Source: Dokdonella sp. (GTDB lineage Bacteria > Pseudomonadota > Gammaproteobacteria > Xanthomonadales > Rhodanobacteraceae). From it: 41,639 bases of DNA. Both the position numbers and the translations under genes were made by a program. The stretch lies in NCBI GenBank assembly GCA_023228465.1, contig JALOBC010000023.1:1-41639 (forward strand), read 5' to 3'. Shown here one piece after another: positions 26,184 through 33,065 of this stretch (positions within the stretch are counted from its first letter, which is position 1; every line of letters starts with the position of its first letter). The notes below the pieces were generated by a model, which was not told the DNA's origin, did no database searches, and worked only from the letters and a program-made list of their open reading frames with translations.

Positions 26184-26651
26184 CTACGATTTCTGCGCGG
26201 AGCCGGCCTGGGGATGAACGACGACCGAGAGGACGTACACCTGCAGTCCGAAGGACATGAAGTTGGCGGTCGTATTCCCACCGATGTTCATCTGATCCAG
26301 TTGCTTGCCTTCGGCATCCGCCAGCACCAGGGAATAGATCTGGCCAAAACGATCATCCCAGCGGGTTGGCGTGCATTGAACGCGGTAGATCCCGTGCACA
26401 CCCAAGTCGACAGGTTCCGACATCACGCCGGGCGTCAGGTCGAGGATCACCGGTGGTTTGGTCAGGTCGGCCCGAATGGATGCGGTCAGAAATTGCAGTG
26501 TGTCGCTGGAGCCATCCACCTCGCCCTCCCTGGAAGGGCCGATATGCCAGGGTAGCGCGTCGTCTGCATGGGCGCGCGTCGCGATCGCGGCGAACACGGC
26601 CGCGCTTGCTGCCGAAAGGGTGGCCAGAAACGATCTGCGCGATGTGGTCAC
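26184..26651 (-). CDS. Exported protein of unknown function in the radical SAM peptide operon
   Basis: The 155-aa product begins MTTSRRSFLATLSAASAAVF, a Tat-like signal (S-R-R-S-F-L) cut near RAHA-DDA. The mature part is about 125 aa, has only one Cys and no recognised domain. It is rich in beta-type segments (IYSLVLADAEGKQLDQM, FGLQVYVLSVVVHPQ). Start is GTG 26651 with AGGAG 8 nt upstream. It begins 20 bp after the second Cys-rich peptide gene, so it is the last gene of the operon. It might bind, protect or mature the exported peptide, or confer immunity; all of this is inference. Confidence 0.75.
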   Translation of the reverse strand: MTTSRRSFLATLSAASAAVFAAIATRAHADDALPWHIGPSREGEVDGSSDTLQFLTASIRADLTKPPVILDLTPGVMSEPVDLGVHGIYRVQCTPTRWDDRFGQIYSLVLADAEGKQLDQMNIGGNTTANFMSFGLQVYVLSVVVHPQAGSAQKS

Positions 26652-26670
26652 GATAGGTTCTCCTCGGTAT

Positions 26671-26913
26671 TCACTTGATTACGTAGACGCAACGACCGGA
26701 ATTGCTGCATCGCCCCGTGTTGTCCGAACCGCTGCAGTCGCCGGTGTTGCTGCAAGCCATGTTGTTGCCAGAGCAAACCCCGGAGTTCGTCCCGGAACCG
26801 TAGGGTTGAAGAACAGTGTCCAGCTCGTTGAGCTTCGTGCGAAGAGCTTCGTCGTCCACGCGAACCGCGCCATCACTCGATATGGACAACGTGTCCGGAT
26901 CGACTGCGATCAT
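26671..26913 (-). CDS. Cys-rich small protein, candidate RiPP precursor A
   Basis: The 80-aa protein has a Cys-free, acidic leader-like half (residues 1-45) and a C-terminal region with five Cys: VCSGNNMACSNTGDC, then SGSDNTGRC and SNSGRC, ending VYVIK. Cys spacings are x6, x5, x8, x5. The leader contains LSISSDGAVRVDDEALR, matching the other peptide in the operon. AGGAGG lies 6 nt before ATG 26913. The start overlaps the radical SAM stop (ATGA), so it is translationally coupled to the enzyme. No transmembrane or signal segment. It is a likely substrate of the radical SAM enzyme. Confidence 0.8.
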   Translation of the reverse strand: MIAVDPDTLSISSDGAVRVDDEALRTKLNELDTVLQPYGSGTNSGVCSGNNMACSNTGDCSGSDNTGRCSNSGRCVYVIK

Positions 26914-27902
26914 GATGATCCTCCTGTATTCAGCATCGACCAGGGACAGCCAAGCGCCTGTTCGGACATGTCGCGAAACCCTTCGAACCAGGGACGCAGC
27001 TTGTCATCGATGATGGACAGGCTGCCGTCCTCGTTCAATTGCCCGACATCGTTCCTTGAGTCATGCAGCGCAACGGTGCATTTTCCGAGGCGCCCATCGG
27101 CCCGGATGATCAATGAATTCGGCTTGGCTGCGTAACAGATGTAGCTCTGAAGGTGTTCTTCGGATATCGGTACGCCGGGCATGTCACGCGTGCTGTTACG
27201 GTCGGTGATGTAATCGATCGCGTCGAGGTATTCCTTCGTGCCAAGAACGCTTTCGCCAATCCTTTCGGCAGGGTTCAGGTTGGAAATCTTGTGGAAGTAG
27301 ATCCTGAAGCGGGAATCAACCAGCACTTCGTCGTGCAGGCGCTTGTACAGGCGCCGCACGGACTCGATGTTGTCGCGATGAACATGCAACCGCAAGGTGA
27401 TCGCGAAGTGTCCTTCGACGCGTTTGTAGCTCAGAACATTCTTCCAGATGACATTGAAGGTGCCACGGCGGTTGGCCTGGATGCGAGTCTGGTCGTGCCA
27501 CTCCTCGTCGCCATCCAGGGTGATCTGGAACTCATTGTGGTCGATTTCGAGGAGCCTGCAAAACAGATCGTAGGTCAGGAGGTACCCGTTCGTTGTGAAC
27601 CCGGCATTGAATGTCACGCCGTGCTGCCGGGACAACGAGGAAGCGTGCGCCCCGACGTCCATGACGACGGGCAAGGCCAGCAGGGGTTCTCCACCGAACC
27701 ATGAGAGAGTGAGATGGCGCAGGTGAGGGACGCGGTTCCCGATGAGCGCCTTCAGTCCACGGATCGTGGGCGCGCGCATCCGCCCGATCGCAAAGTCCTC
27801 ATAACAATACGTGCATCGGAAGTTGCACTTCTCCGTAGGGAGTACGGTGAGCGAAAGACGCTCTGGGCTCAGGGCCGCGGCAACTGCGGCGTCGGTGAAC
27901 AT
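26910..27902 (-). CDS. Radical SAM enzyme with C-terminal twitch/SPASM-like domain
   Basis: The 330-aa protein has the radical SAM cluster motif C26-x3-C30-x2-C33 (EKCNFRCTYCYED), the SAM-contact LSWFGGEPLL and the TTNGYLL strand. The C-terminal part has C-x13-G-x4-C (beginning CYAAKP, ending GRLGKC) and one more Cys in LGCPWS near the end. Three Cys suggest a twitch domain holding one auxiliary [4Fe-4S] cluster, as in several peptide-modifying enzymes. No RiPP recognition (RRE) domain is fused at the short N-terminus. It is flanked by two Cys-rich small proteins (6-bp gap before, 4-bp overlap after). Peptide thioether or C-C crosslinking is the natural inference; the reaction is not known. 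Confidence 0.88.
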   Translation of the reverse strand: MFTDAAVAAALSPERLSLTVLPTEKCNFRCTYCYEDFAIGRMRAPTIRGLKALIGNRVPHLRHLTLSWFGGEPLLALPVVMDVGAHASSLSRQHGVTFNAGFTTNGYLLTYDLFCRLLEIDHNEFQITLDGDEEWHDQTRIQANRRGTFNVIWKNVLSYKRVEGHFAITLRLHVHRDNIESVRRLYKRLHDEVLVDSRFRIYFHKISNLNPAERIGESVLGTKEYLDAIDYITDRNSTRDMPGVPISEEHLQSYICYAAKPNSLIIRADGRLGKCTVALHDSRNDVGQLNEDGSLSIIDDKLRPWFEGFRDMSEQALGCPWSMLNTGGSS

Positions 27903-27908
27903 CGCCGG

Positions 27909-28163
27909 TCACCAGATAACCTTGCCGCATTGGCCGAGATTGTCCGCGCCGGAACAATCGCCCGTGTTCGCACAGTCAAGATTCGTCCCACTGCACACGC
28001 TGCTGTTGGTGCAGGTCCCATAGTTATCCGCCGCGATCTGGCTTCCTGTATCCGTAGGCGTATCGAGAACAGCCCTTCTCAGCGTGCGGTTGTTGAAAAG
28101 GATGGAACCGTCCGCTTGCACGGTAATCCCGCTGGGATCGATCTTGTCGAATGTCGGATTCAT
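27909..28163 (-). CDS. Cys-rich small protein, candidate RiPP precursor B
   Basis: The 84-aa protein has a Cys-free N-terminal half with ITVQADGSILFNNRTLR, aligning with the leader of precursor A. Its C-terminal half has five Cys: CTNSSVC, SGTNLDC, ANTGDC, SGADNLGQC, ending GKVIW. Spacings are x5, x6, x5, x8, so the x6-x5-x8 core is shared with A, while the extra Cys is N-terminal here and C-terminal in A. ATG 28163 is chosen: it follows the promoter by a sensible leader and a GGGG site. An upstream ATG at 28196 would lie almost on the -10 box. It is first gene of the operon. Confidence 0.8.
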   Translation of the reverse strand: MNPTFDKIDPSGITVQADGSILFNNRTLRRAVLDTPTDTGSQIAADNYGTCTNSSVCSGTNLDCANTGDCSGADNLGQCGKVIW

Positions 28164-28200
28164 CGAGCAGCCCCAAGGATGGTGCGGAACGTACATGGGT

Positions 28201-28230
28201 CATATATCACGAAGTCCTGCTGTGTGTCAA
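28201..28230 (-). promoter_or_regulatory. Near-consensus sigma70 promoter of the peptide operon
   Basis: On the minus strand a perfect -35 TTGACA (28225-28230) is followed by 18 nt and an extended -10 TGA-TATATG (hexamer 28201-28206). Predicted start is near 28194, giving a leader of about 30 nt before ATG 28163. It is the best promoter match noticed in the window. Confidence 0.75.
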
Positions 28231-28564
28231 TGGCTGAATGGGCTTCCGAGTGAATCCTTGCGCTGCAGGTTTGCGGGGGGTCGTGCCTGCAGGCATGTTG
28301 GGCGAAGCCTTGGCACCGGTCATCGGCTGGCCTGTGACCGTGGCCTCGCCCGCGCGGCCTGGTGCGGCGGCACCGGGCAGGCGCCGGGCGTTCACCCGGG
28401 TATTGGTGATGGTGGCGAGCGTTTTCGGGTGCCATGGCGATGCGCAACAGATCGGGACTGTCGACGGGGGTACGTCTGCAGCCTTTGCGGCAGTCCCCGT
28501 GTCGTATGATGGCGGCAGCGGATCGATCGGCGATCCGCGCCGCCGACGACGATTCCCGCGCATC
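28231..28564. other. Intergenic region before the exosortase gene
   Basis: About 330 bp, read through by a long but unconvincing frame. A TATGAT (28505-28510) could be the exosortase -10; no good -35 is at proper distance. Confidence 0.4.
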
Positions 28565-29074
28565 ATGTTTCGTTTCATGCTGGTCTTCATCACCTGCCTG
28601 CTCGGCCTGTTCGTGCTCGAACTCCTGCGCCCGGTCGAGCTGCACGTGATCGAACCCTTCACGGCGGGGATCGCGCACGTTTCCATGTGGATCGTCGACC
28701 TGTTCGACGATACCGCGGTGGCGCACGGCAAGGTGCTGGCGACGGCGGATGGCAGCTTCGCCATTTCCATCGAACGCGGCTGCAACGGCATCGAGGCGGT
28801 CATCATCCTGATCTCGGCGATGCTGGCGTTCCCCGCCTCCTGGAAACATCGGCTGGCCGGCATCGCGGTCGGTTTCGTTGCCATCCAGGCACTCAACCTG
28901 GTGCGCATCATCAGCCTGTTCTACCTGGGTCAATGGAACCAGGTCTGGTTCGAGTGGTTCCACCTGTACTTGTGGCAGGCGTTGATCGTGCTGGATGCGC
29001 TGGTGGTGTTCCTGCTCTGGCTGCGCTGGCTGCCGCGCGGGGACGTGCAGCGATCCATGCCCGCTCCGGCATGA
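28565..29074 (+). CDS. xrtH: Exosortase H (XrtH-type, exosortase/archaeosortase family)
   Basis: The 169-aa integral membrane protein carries the catalytic triad of exosortases: Cys73 in ERGCNGIEA, Arg114 in NLVRIISLFY and His133 in WFHLYLWQ. Its short length, and the absence of extra domains, fit XrtH, which in known genomes processes proteins with an IPTLxxWG-CTERM sorting tail. Several hydrophobic helices are evident. The start is uncertain: ATG 28565 lacks a ribosome-binding site, and GTG 28499 would add an Arg-rich 22-residue N-terminus. No IPTLxxWG sequence lies in the window; the truncated metalloprotease at 38123 is a possible client. Confidence 0.85.
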   Translation: MFRFMLVFITCLLGLFVLELLRPVELHVIEPFTAGIAHVSMWIVDLFDDTAVAHGKVLATADGSFAISIERGCNGIEAVIILISAMLAFPASWKHRLAGIAVGFVAIQALNLVRIISLFYLGQWNQVWFEWFHLYLWQALIVLDALVVFLLWLRWLPRGDVQRSMPAPA

Positions 29075-29113
29075 ATGGCAGATTGCCGCGCTGCGCTGGC
29101 CGCTTCGTGCGTT

Positions 29114-29122
29114 TGCTATAGT
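29114..29122 (+). promoter_or_regulatory. Extended -10 TGCTATAGT before dodecin
   Basis: TG-C-TATAGT lies 32 nt before ATG 29155, leaving a short leader that contains GAGGAG. No clear -35 is present, as is common for extended -10 promoters. Confidence 0.5.
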
Positions 29123-29154
29123 GCCAAGGCAACCCAATCAGAGGAGTGCGCGAC

Positions 29155-29358
29155 ATGTCGGTCACCAAGGTTCTGGAACTCAGCAGCTCGTCCGCCAAGG
29201 GCATCGAGGACGCCGTGCAGCACGGCCTGCACAAGGCGGCGCGCACGGTCAAGAACATCAAGGGTGCCTGGGTCAACGAGATCAAGTGCACGACCCACGA
29301 CGATGGCAGCATCGCCGAGTGGCGTATCAACATGCGGGTCAACTTCCTGGTTGACTGA
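29155..29358 (+). CDS. Dodecin (flavin-binding dodecamer)
   Basis: The 67-aa protein matches dodecins along its whole length: VTKVLELSSSSAKGIEDAV, then VKNIKGAWVNEI with the aromatic Trp that stacks flavins, and IAEWRINMRVNFLVD at the end. Dodecins store or scavenge FMN/FAD or related ligands in the cytoplasm. GAGGAG is 7 nt before ATG 29155. It precedes the two-component module by 30 bp but is probably unrelated to it in function. Confidence 0.94.
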   Translation: MSVTKVLELSSSSAKGIEDAVQHGLHKAARTVKNIKGAWVNEIKCTTHDDGSIAEWRINMRVNFLVD

Positions 29359-29388
29359 ACGCGTGCCAGGCATGGATTGCGGGGTGGC

Positions 29389-30087
29389 ATGAGCAAACGC
29401 GATCAGGTCGTCGGCCTGCTGGAAGACGACCCGGACATGGCGGCGCTGGTTTCGCTGTGGCTCGAGGAGGCCGGGTATGCGGTGCGCTGGTTCCGCAATG
29501 CGCACGAGTTCCGGCGTCGCCAGGGCGCCGAATCGGTGGATCTGCTGCTGCTCGACTGGATGCTGCCCGATGCCACCGGACCGGAGGTCATCAGGGCCAT
29601 CCGATCTTCGGCAAATGCCAGCTTGCCGGTGGTCTTCCTGACCGCGCGCGACAGCGAGGACGACATCGTCGACGGGCTCGATTGCGCGGCCGATGACTAC
29701 GTGGTGAAACCGCCGCGCCAGCGCGAGCTGCTGGCGCGCATCGCCGCCGTGCTGCGTCGCCACGCGCCGGACGGCGGCACCGACGATCTGCTGGAAGTGC
29801 CTCCCTACCGGCTCGACGGGGTGCGCCGGCGCATCAGCCTGCATGGCAACGAGGTCGAACTCACCCAGCGCGAATTCGACCTGGCCAACTTCCTGTTCCG
29901 TCGCCATGGGCGCATCGTCAGCCGTGACGCGTTGCTGCAGAACGTGTGGAACCTCAGTGCGGCGGTTTCCACCCGCACCGTGGACACCCACGTCAGCCGC
30001 TTGCGCAAGAAGCTCGACCTCGGCGGGGCCAACGGCTGGCGCCTGACCGCGGTGTACCAGCACGGCTACCGGCTGGAGCAGGTCTGA
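29389..30087 (+). CDS. OmpR-family response regulator
   Basis: The 232-aa protein has a receiver domain with the acidic pair in LLEDDPDM, phosphoacceptor Asp56 (LLLLDWMLPDATG) and Lys in YVVKPPR. A winged-helix DNA-binding domain follows (ELTQREFDLANFLFRRHGR; TRTVDTHVSRLRKKL). The start is ATG 29389 with a GGGGTGG site upstream. It is the only DNA-binding protein in the 29.4-34.6 kb signalling set. The hybrid kinase at its far end is the obvious partner candidate. Confidence 0.94.
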   Translation: MSKRDQVVGLLEDDPDMAALVSLWLEEAGYAVRWFRNAHEFRRRQGAESVDLLLLDWMLPDATGPEVIRAIRSSANASLPVVFLTARDSEDDIVDGLDCAADDYVVKPPRQRELLARIAAVLRRHAPDGGTDDLLEVPPYRLDGVRRRISLHGNEVELTQREFDLANFLFRRHGRIVSRDALLQNVWNLSAAVSTRTVDTHVSRLRKKLDLGGANGWRLTAVYQHGYRLEQV

Positions 30088-30169
30088 CGCCGCGTGCCGG
30101 TCGCCGGGTGCGCGAATGTGCGCCGGATGCCAGAATGGCAGCCATCAGGTTTCGCATGGGGGTATGGTC

Positions 30170-30802
30170 ATGGCCACGGACAGCTCCGGTGCGCGTCGCA
30201 AGGCACCCCCAGGTCGTGCCCCGGTGAAGCCGCCCAAGCCGAGGAATCCGCAGATGGCAGATGCCAGCAAGCCCGCCGCCGATGGTGCGGCAGACCGCAA
30301 CGTGGATCAGATCCGCGACATCCTGTTCGGCGGCCAGATGCGCGATTACGAGCGCCGCTTCCAGGAGCTCAACCAGCGTCTGGAGGCCGACCTCGCCCGC
30401 CTGCGCGAGAACCAGGAGAAGCGGCTCGCGCAGATCGACAAGCGCATCGACGAGCAGCTCGACAAGCTCGCGCGGCTGGTGCGCCAGGAGGTGTCCGACC
30501 GCACGCGCGCCGTGGACGACCTCGAAACCCGCATGCAGCAGGCCGCGCGCAGCGCACGTGCCGAGGTCAACGAGGCGCTGGACGGCCTGGCCGGTGATCT
30601 GGCCGGCAGTGACGAGCGCCTGCGGGCGGCCCTGGCCGAACTGCAGGCCAGCCTGGAGGCGCGCGCCGGCGAGACCGATTCGGCGCTGGTCCGCGCCGGT
30701 GCCGAACTGCGTGCCGAGAAGGTCGGGCGCGAGGACCTCGCGGCCCTGCTCACCGAATTCGCATTGCGGCTGAAGGGCGACTTCGACCTGCCGGGCGCCT
30801 GA
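30170..30802 (+). CDS. Coiled-coil protein of unknown function in the GTPase/kinase module
   Basis: The 210-aa protein has a Pro/Lys-rich disordered start (about 1-45), then DQIRDILFGGQMRDYERRFQ, which introduces a long charged coiled coil to about residue 200. No signal peptide or membrane helix. GGGGG lies 7 nt before ATG 30170; ATG 30164 overlaps that site. It sits 12 bp upstream of the membrane protein gene. To my knowledge such coiled-coil proteins recur next to bacterial Rab-like GTPases, which suggests a scaffold or effector; this is inference. Confidence 0.8.
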   Translation: MATDSSGARRKAPPGRAPVKPPKPRNPQMADASKPAADGAADRNVDQIRDILFGGQMRDYERRFQELNQRLEADLARLRENQEKRLAQIDKRIDEQLDKLARLVRQEVSDRTRAVDDLETRMQQAARSARAEVNEALDGLAGDLAGSDERLRAALAELQASLEARAGETDSALVRAGAELRAEKVGREDLAALLTEFALRLKGDFDLPGA

Positions 30803-30813
30803 GCACCAGCGCC

Positions 30814-32568
30814 ATGGGCACGTCCGGGTCTGGCCAATCGCCCATCGCACCGGCCGATTCCGTGGCCCGGCCGGCGCCGGATGCCGGCCCTCTCGAGCGC
30901 CTGCGCGAACTGCTGCTGGCGCCGGAAGTGCGTGCGCTTGTCGAGGTGCGCGGGCGCCTTGCCGACCTGGAGGCGAGCCAGCAGGCGCTGGCCCGGCGCC
31001 TGCCCGGCGCGCTCGAGGCGCTGCAGGGCGAGGCCGAAACCCGGCGCATGGCGGCCGCCCTGTCGGCCCCGGTCGCGCAGGCCCTTGGTACGGCGGTGCG
31101 CACGCGGCGCCAGTTGCTGGTGGATGCGCTGTTCCCGGTCATTGGCCCGTTGATCCGCAAGTCCATCGCCGAGGCCCTGCGCAACCTGGTCGCGGATCTG
31201 AATGCCGCGATCGAGAGCAGCTTCACCCTGCGTGGCCTGAAGTGGCGCATCGAGGCCTGGCGCGCCGGTGTGCCCTATGCGGAAGTCGTGCTCAAGCATC
31301 GGCTGGCCTATCGCATCGATCACGTGTTCCTCATCGAACGCGCTTCCGGGCGCGTGCTCTGGCATGCCGCAGCGCCGGAGCTGGCCGCCCTGGATGCCGA
31401 CGCGATCGCCGGCATGCTGACGGCATTGGGCGATTTCGTGCAGGATTCGGTCGGCGCCGGCGAGGGCGGCGGCAACCTCGAATCGGCGACCGTCGGCGAG
31501 CACCTGGTGTGGATCGCGTCGGGTCCGGCGGCCAACCTGGCCTGCTTCATGCGCGGTGCGCCGCCGGAGCGCCTGCGCAGCCGCCTGCAGGAGCGCCTGG
31601 AGGAAGTCCATGCGCGCTGCGCCGATGGCTGGCCGGAGCAGGGCCGGCCGCTGCCCGAATGGGATGGTTTGTTGCAGCCCTCGGCCCTGCTGTCGGCGGG
31701 CGACGCCGCCGCGCCGGCAACACCGCCCGCGCGCCTGTGGCCGTGGATCCTGCTGCTGGGCCTAACGGCCTGCGGCCTGGTTGCCTGGCTGCTGGGCAAC
31801 CACGTGTGGGATACGCGCATCCAGGCGCTGCGCGCGCGCCTGGCGGCGCAGCCGGGGATGATCGTCGGGGCAATCGACAGCCGCCCCTGGCGCAGCCTGA
31901 CCGTGCATGGCCTGATCGACCCGGATGCGCCGCCGCTCGACGCCGGCGTCGTCGCGGCGGGCCTGGGCGGTGTCGTGCCGACGCTGGCGCTGGACGGTTA
32001 CGTTTCCACCGATGATGCCGTGGTCGCGCGCCGCGCCGCACGCTTGCTGGCGCCGCCGGCCACGGTGACGCTCGGTGTGCAGCAGGGCGTTCTGCGCCTG
32101 GAAGGCAGCGCGCCCGGCGCCTGGCTGGCCGCGGCGCGGGAACGCGCGGGCTGGATTGCCGGCGTCGCCCGGGTGGACCTGGCGGTGCAGCCGCAGGCGG
32201 ATCCCGCCGCGGCCGCCCTGCTCGAACTGCGCGGGCTGGCGCGCGAACTGGAGGACATCGAGGTGCCCTTCACGGAAGGGGATGCACCCGGCCCTGGCGC
32301 GGATGCGCAGTTGGCGGCGATCGTGGAGCGCGCCCGGCGCGCCCGCGTGCTGGCCGGGCAAGCCGGGGTCGACCTGGTGCTGGAGAGCGTGGGCAGCAAC
32401 GATGAAACCGGCGGCGTGGAGATCAACCGGCGCGTACGCGCGCAGCGCGCCCAGTGGCTGGCCACGGCGCTGGCCGCGCGCGGCATCGACGGCGTGCGCA
32501 GCACCGATGTCGGCAGTGGCCGCCACCGCAGCGCCTGGCTGCGCCTGGCAATCGGAGACGTGCCGTGA
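30814..32568 (+). CDS. Membrane protein with degenerate OmpA-like C-terminal domain
   Basis: The 584-aa protein has a large cytoplasmic-looking helical N-terminal part (residues 25-300), including DALFPVIGPLIRKSIAEALR. A single membrane helix follows at about 309-332 (LWPWILLLGLTACGLVAWLL). The exported C-terminal part ends in an OmpA-like fold (VSLE-type strand DLVLESVGSNDE, then NRRVRAQRAQWLATALAARG). The canonical peptidoglycan-binding Asp/Arg pattern is partly blurred. It overlaps the GTPase start by 4 bp. A link between envelope and GTPase signalling is likely. Confidence 0.82.
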   Translation: MGTSGSGQSPIAPADSVARPAPDAGPLERLRELLLAPEVRALVEVRGRLADLEASQQALARRLPGALEALQGEAETRRMAAALSAPVAQALGTAVRTRRQLLVDALFPVIGPLIRKSIAEALRNLVADLNAAIESSFTLRGLKWRIEAWRAGVPYAEVVLKHRLAYRIDHVFLIERASGRVLWHAAAPELAALDADAIAGMLTALGDFVQDSVGAGEGGGNLESATVGEHLVWIASGPAANLACFMRGAPPERLRSRLQERLEEVHARCADGWPEQGRPLPEWDGLLQPSALLSAGDAAAPATPPARLWPWILLLGLTACGLVAWLLGNHVWDTRIQALRARLAAQPGMIVGAIDSRPWRSLTVHGLIDPDAPPLDAGVVAAGLGGVVPTLALDGYVSTDDAVVARRAARLLAPPATVTLGVQQGVLRLEGSAPGAWLAAARERAGWIAGVARVDLAVQPQADPAAAALLELRGLARELEDIEVPFTEGDAPGPGADAQLAAIVERARRARVLAGQAGVDLVLESVGSNDETGGVEINRRVRAQRAQWLATALAARGIDGVRSTDVGSGRHRSAWLRLAIGDVP

Positions 32569-33065
32569 GCGGCGCGACCCACAAGCTGTGCCTGCTCGGG
32601 GATTTTGGCGTGGGCAAGACCAGCCTGGTCGCGCGCTTCGTGCATAGCACGTTTTCCGACAAGTACCTGACCACGGTGGGCGTCAAGGTGGACAGCAAGC
32701 AGGTCGCCTTGCCCGGGCGCGCGGCGGTGAAGCTGGTCATCTGGGACATCGCCGGGCGCAACGCGCTCGATGCGCTGGGCCGCAACTACCTGCGCGGCGC
32801 GGCCGCACTGCTGCTGGTCGCCGATGGCACGCGCGAAGACAGCCTGGCCTCGGCGCTGGACCTGCTGATGCAATCGCGCAGCGTGGTCCCGGGCGCCATT
32901 GTCACGCTGGCAGTGAACAAGTTCGACCTGCTCGACGAGTGGGAAGTCGTGCCGCCGGTGCTGGTCGAGCTGCGCCGCAGCCTGCCGGTGTTCGAAACCA
33001 GTGCGCGCACCGGCGAGGGGGTCGAGGCCGCCTTCGCCGATCTGGCCGGACGGCTTGCGTCGTGA
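32565..33065 (+). CDS. Rab/Ras-like small GTPase
   Basis: The 166-aa protein is a compact Ras-superfamily GTPase. G1 is GDFGVGKTS (residues 12-20), G2 Thr is in LTTVGVKV, G3 is WDIAGR (60-65), G4 is NKFD (118-121) and G5 is ETSA (144-147). The catalytic Gln that follows DTAG in Rab/Ras is Arg65 here, so intrinsic hydrolysis may be slow or use another residue. There is no C-terminal prenylation Cys. Start is GTG 32565, overlapping the previous stop (GTGA), and its own stop overlaps the kinase start. It probably acts as a switch between the membrane protein and the kinase. Confidence 0.92.
   Translation: MSGATHKLCLLGDFGVGKTSLVARFVHSTFSDKYLTTVGVKVDSKQVALPGRAAVKLVIWDIAGRNALDALGRNYLRGAAALLLVADGTREDSLASALDLLMQSRSVVPGAIVTLAVNKFDLLDEWEVVPPVLVELRRSLPVFETSARTGEGVEAAFADLAGRLAS

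Noticed and set aside
28164-28196. Upstream ATG (28196) adding 11 residues to precursor B
   Set aside because: It would lie 4 nt downstream of the -10 box, at or before the expected transcription start, and has no ribosome-binding site.
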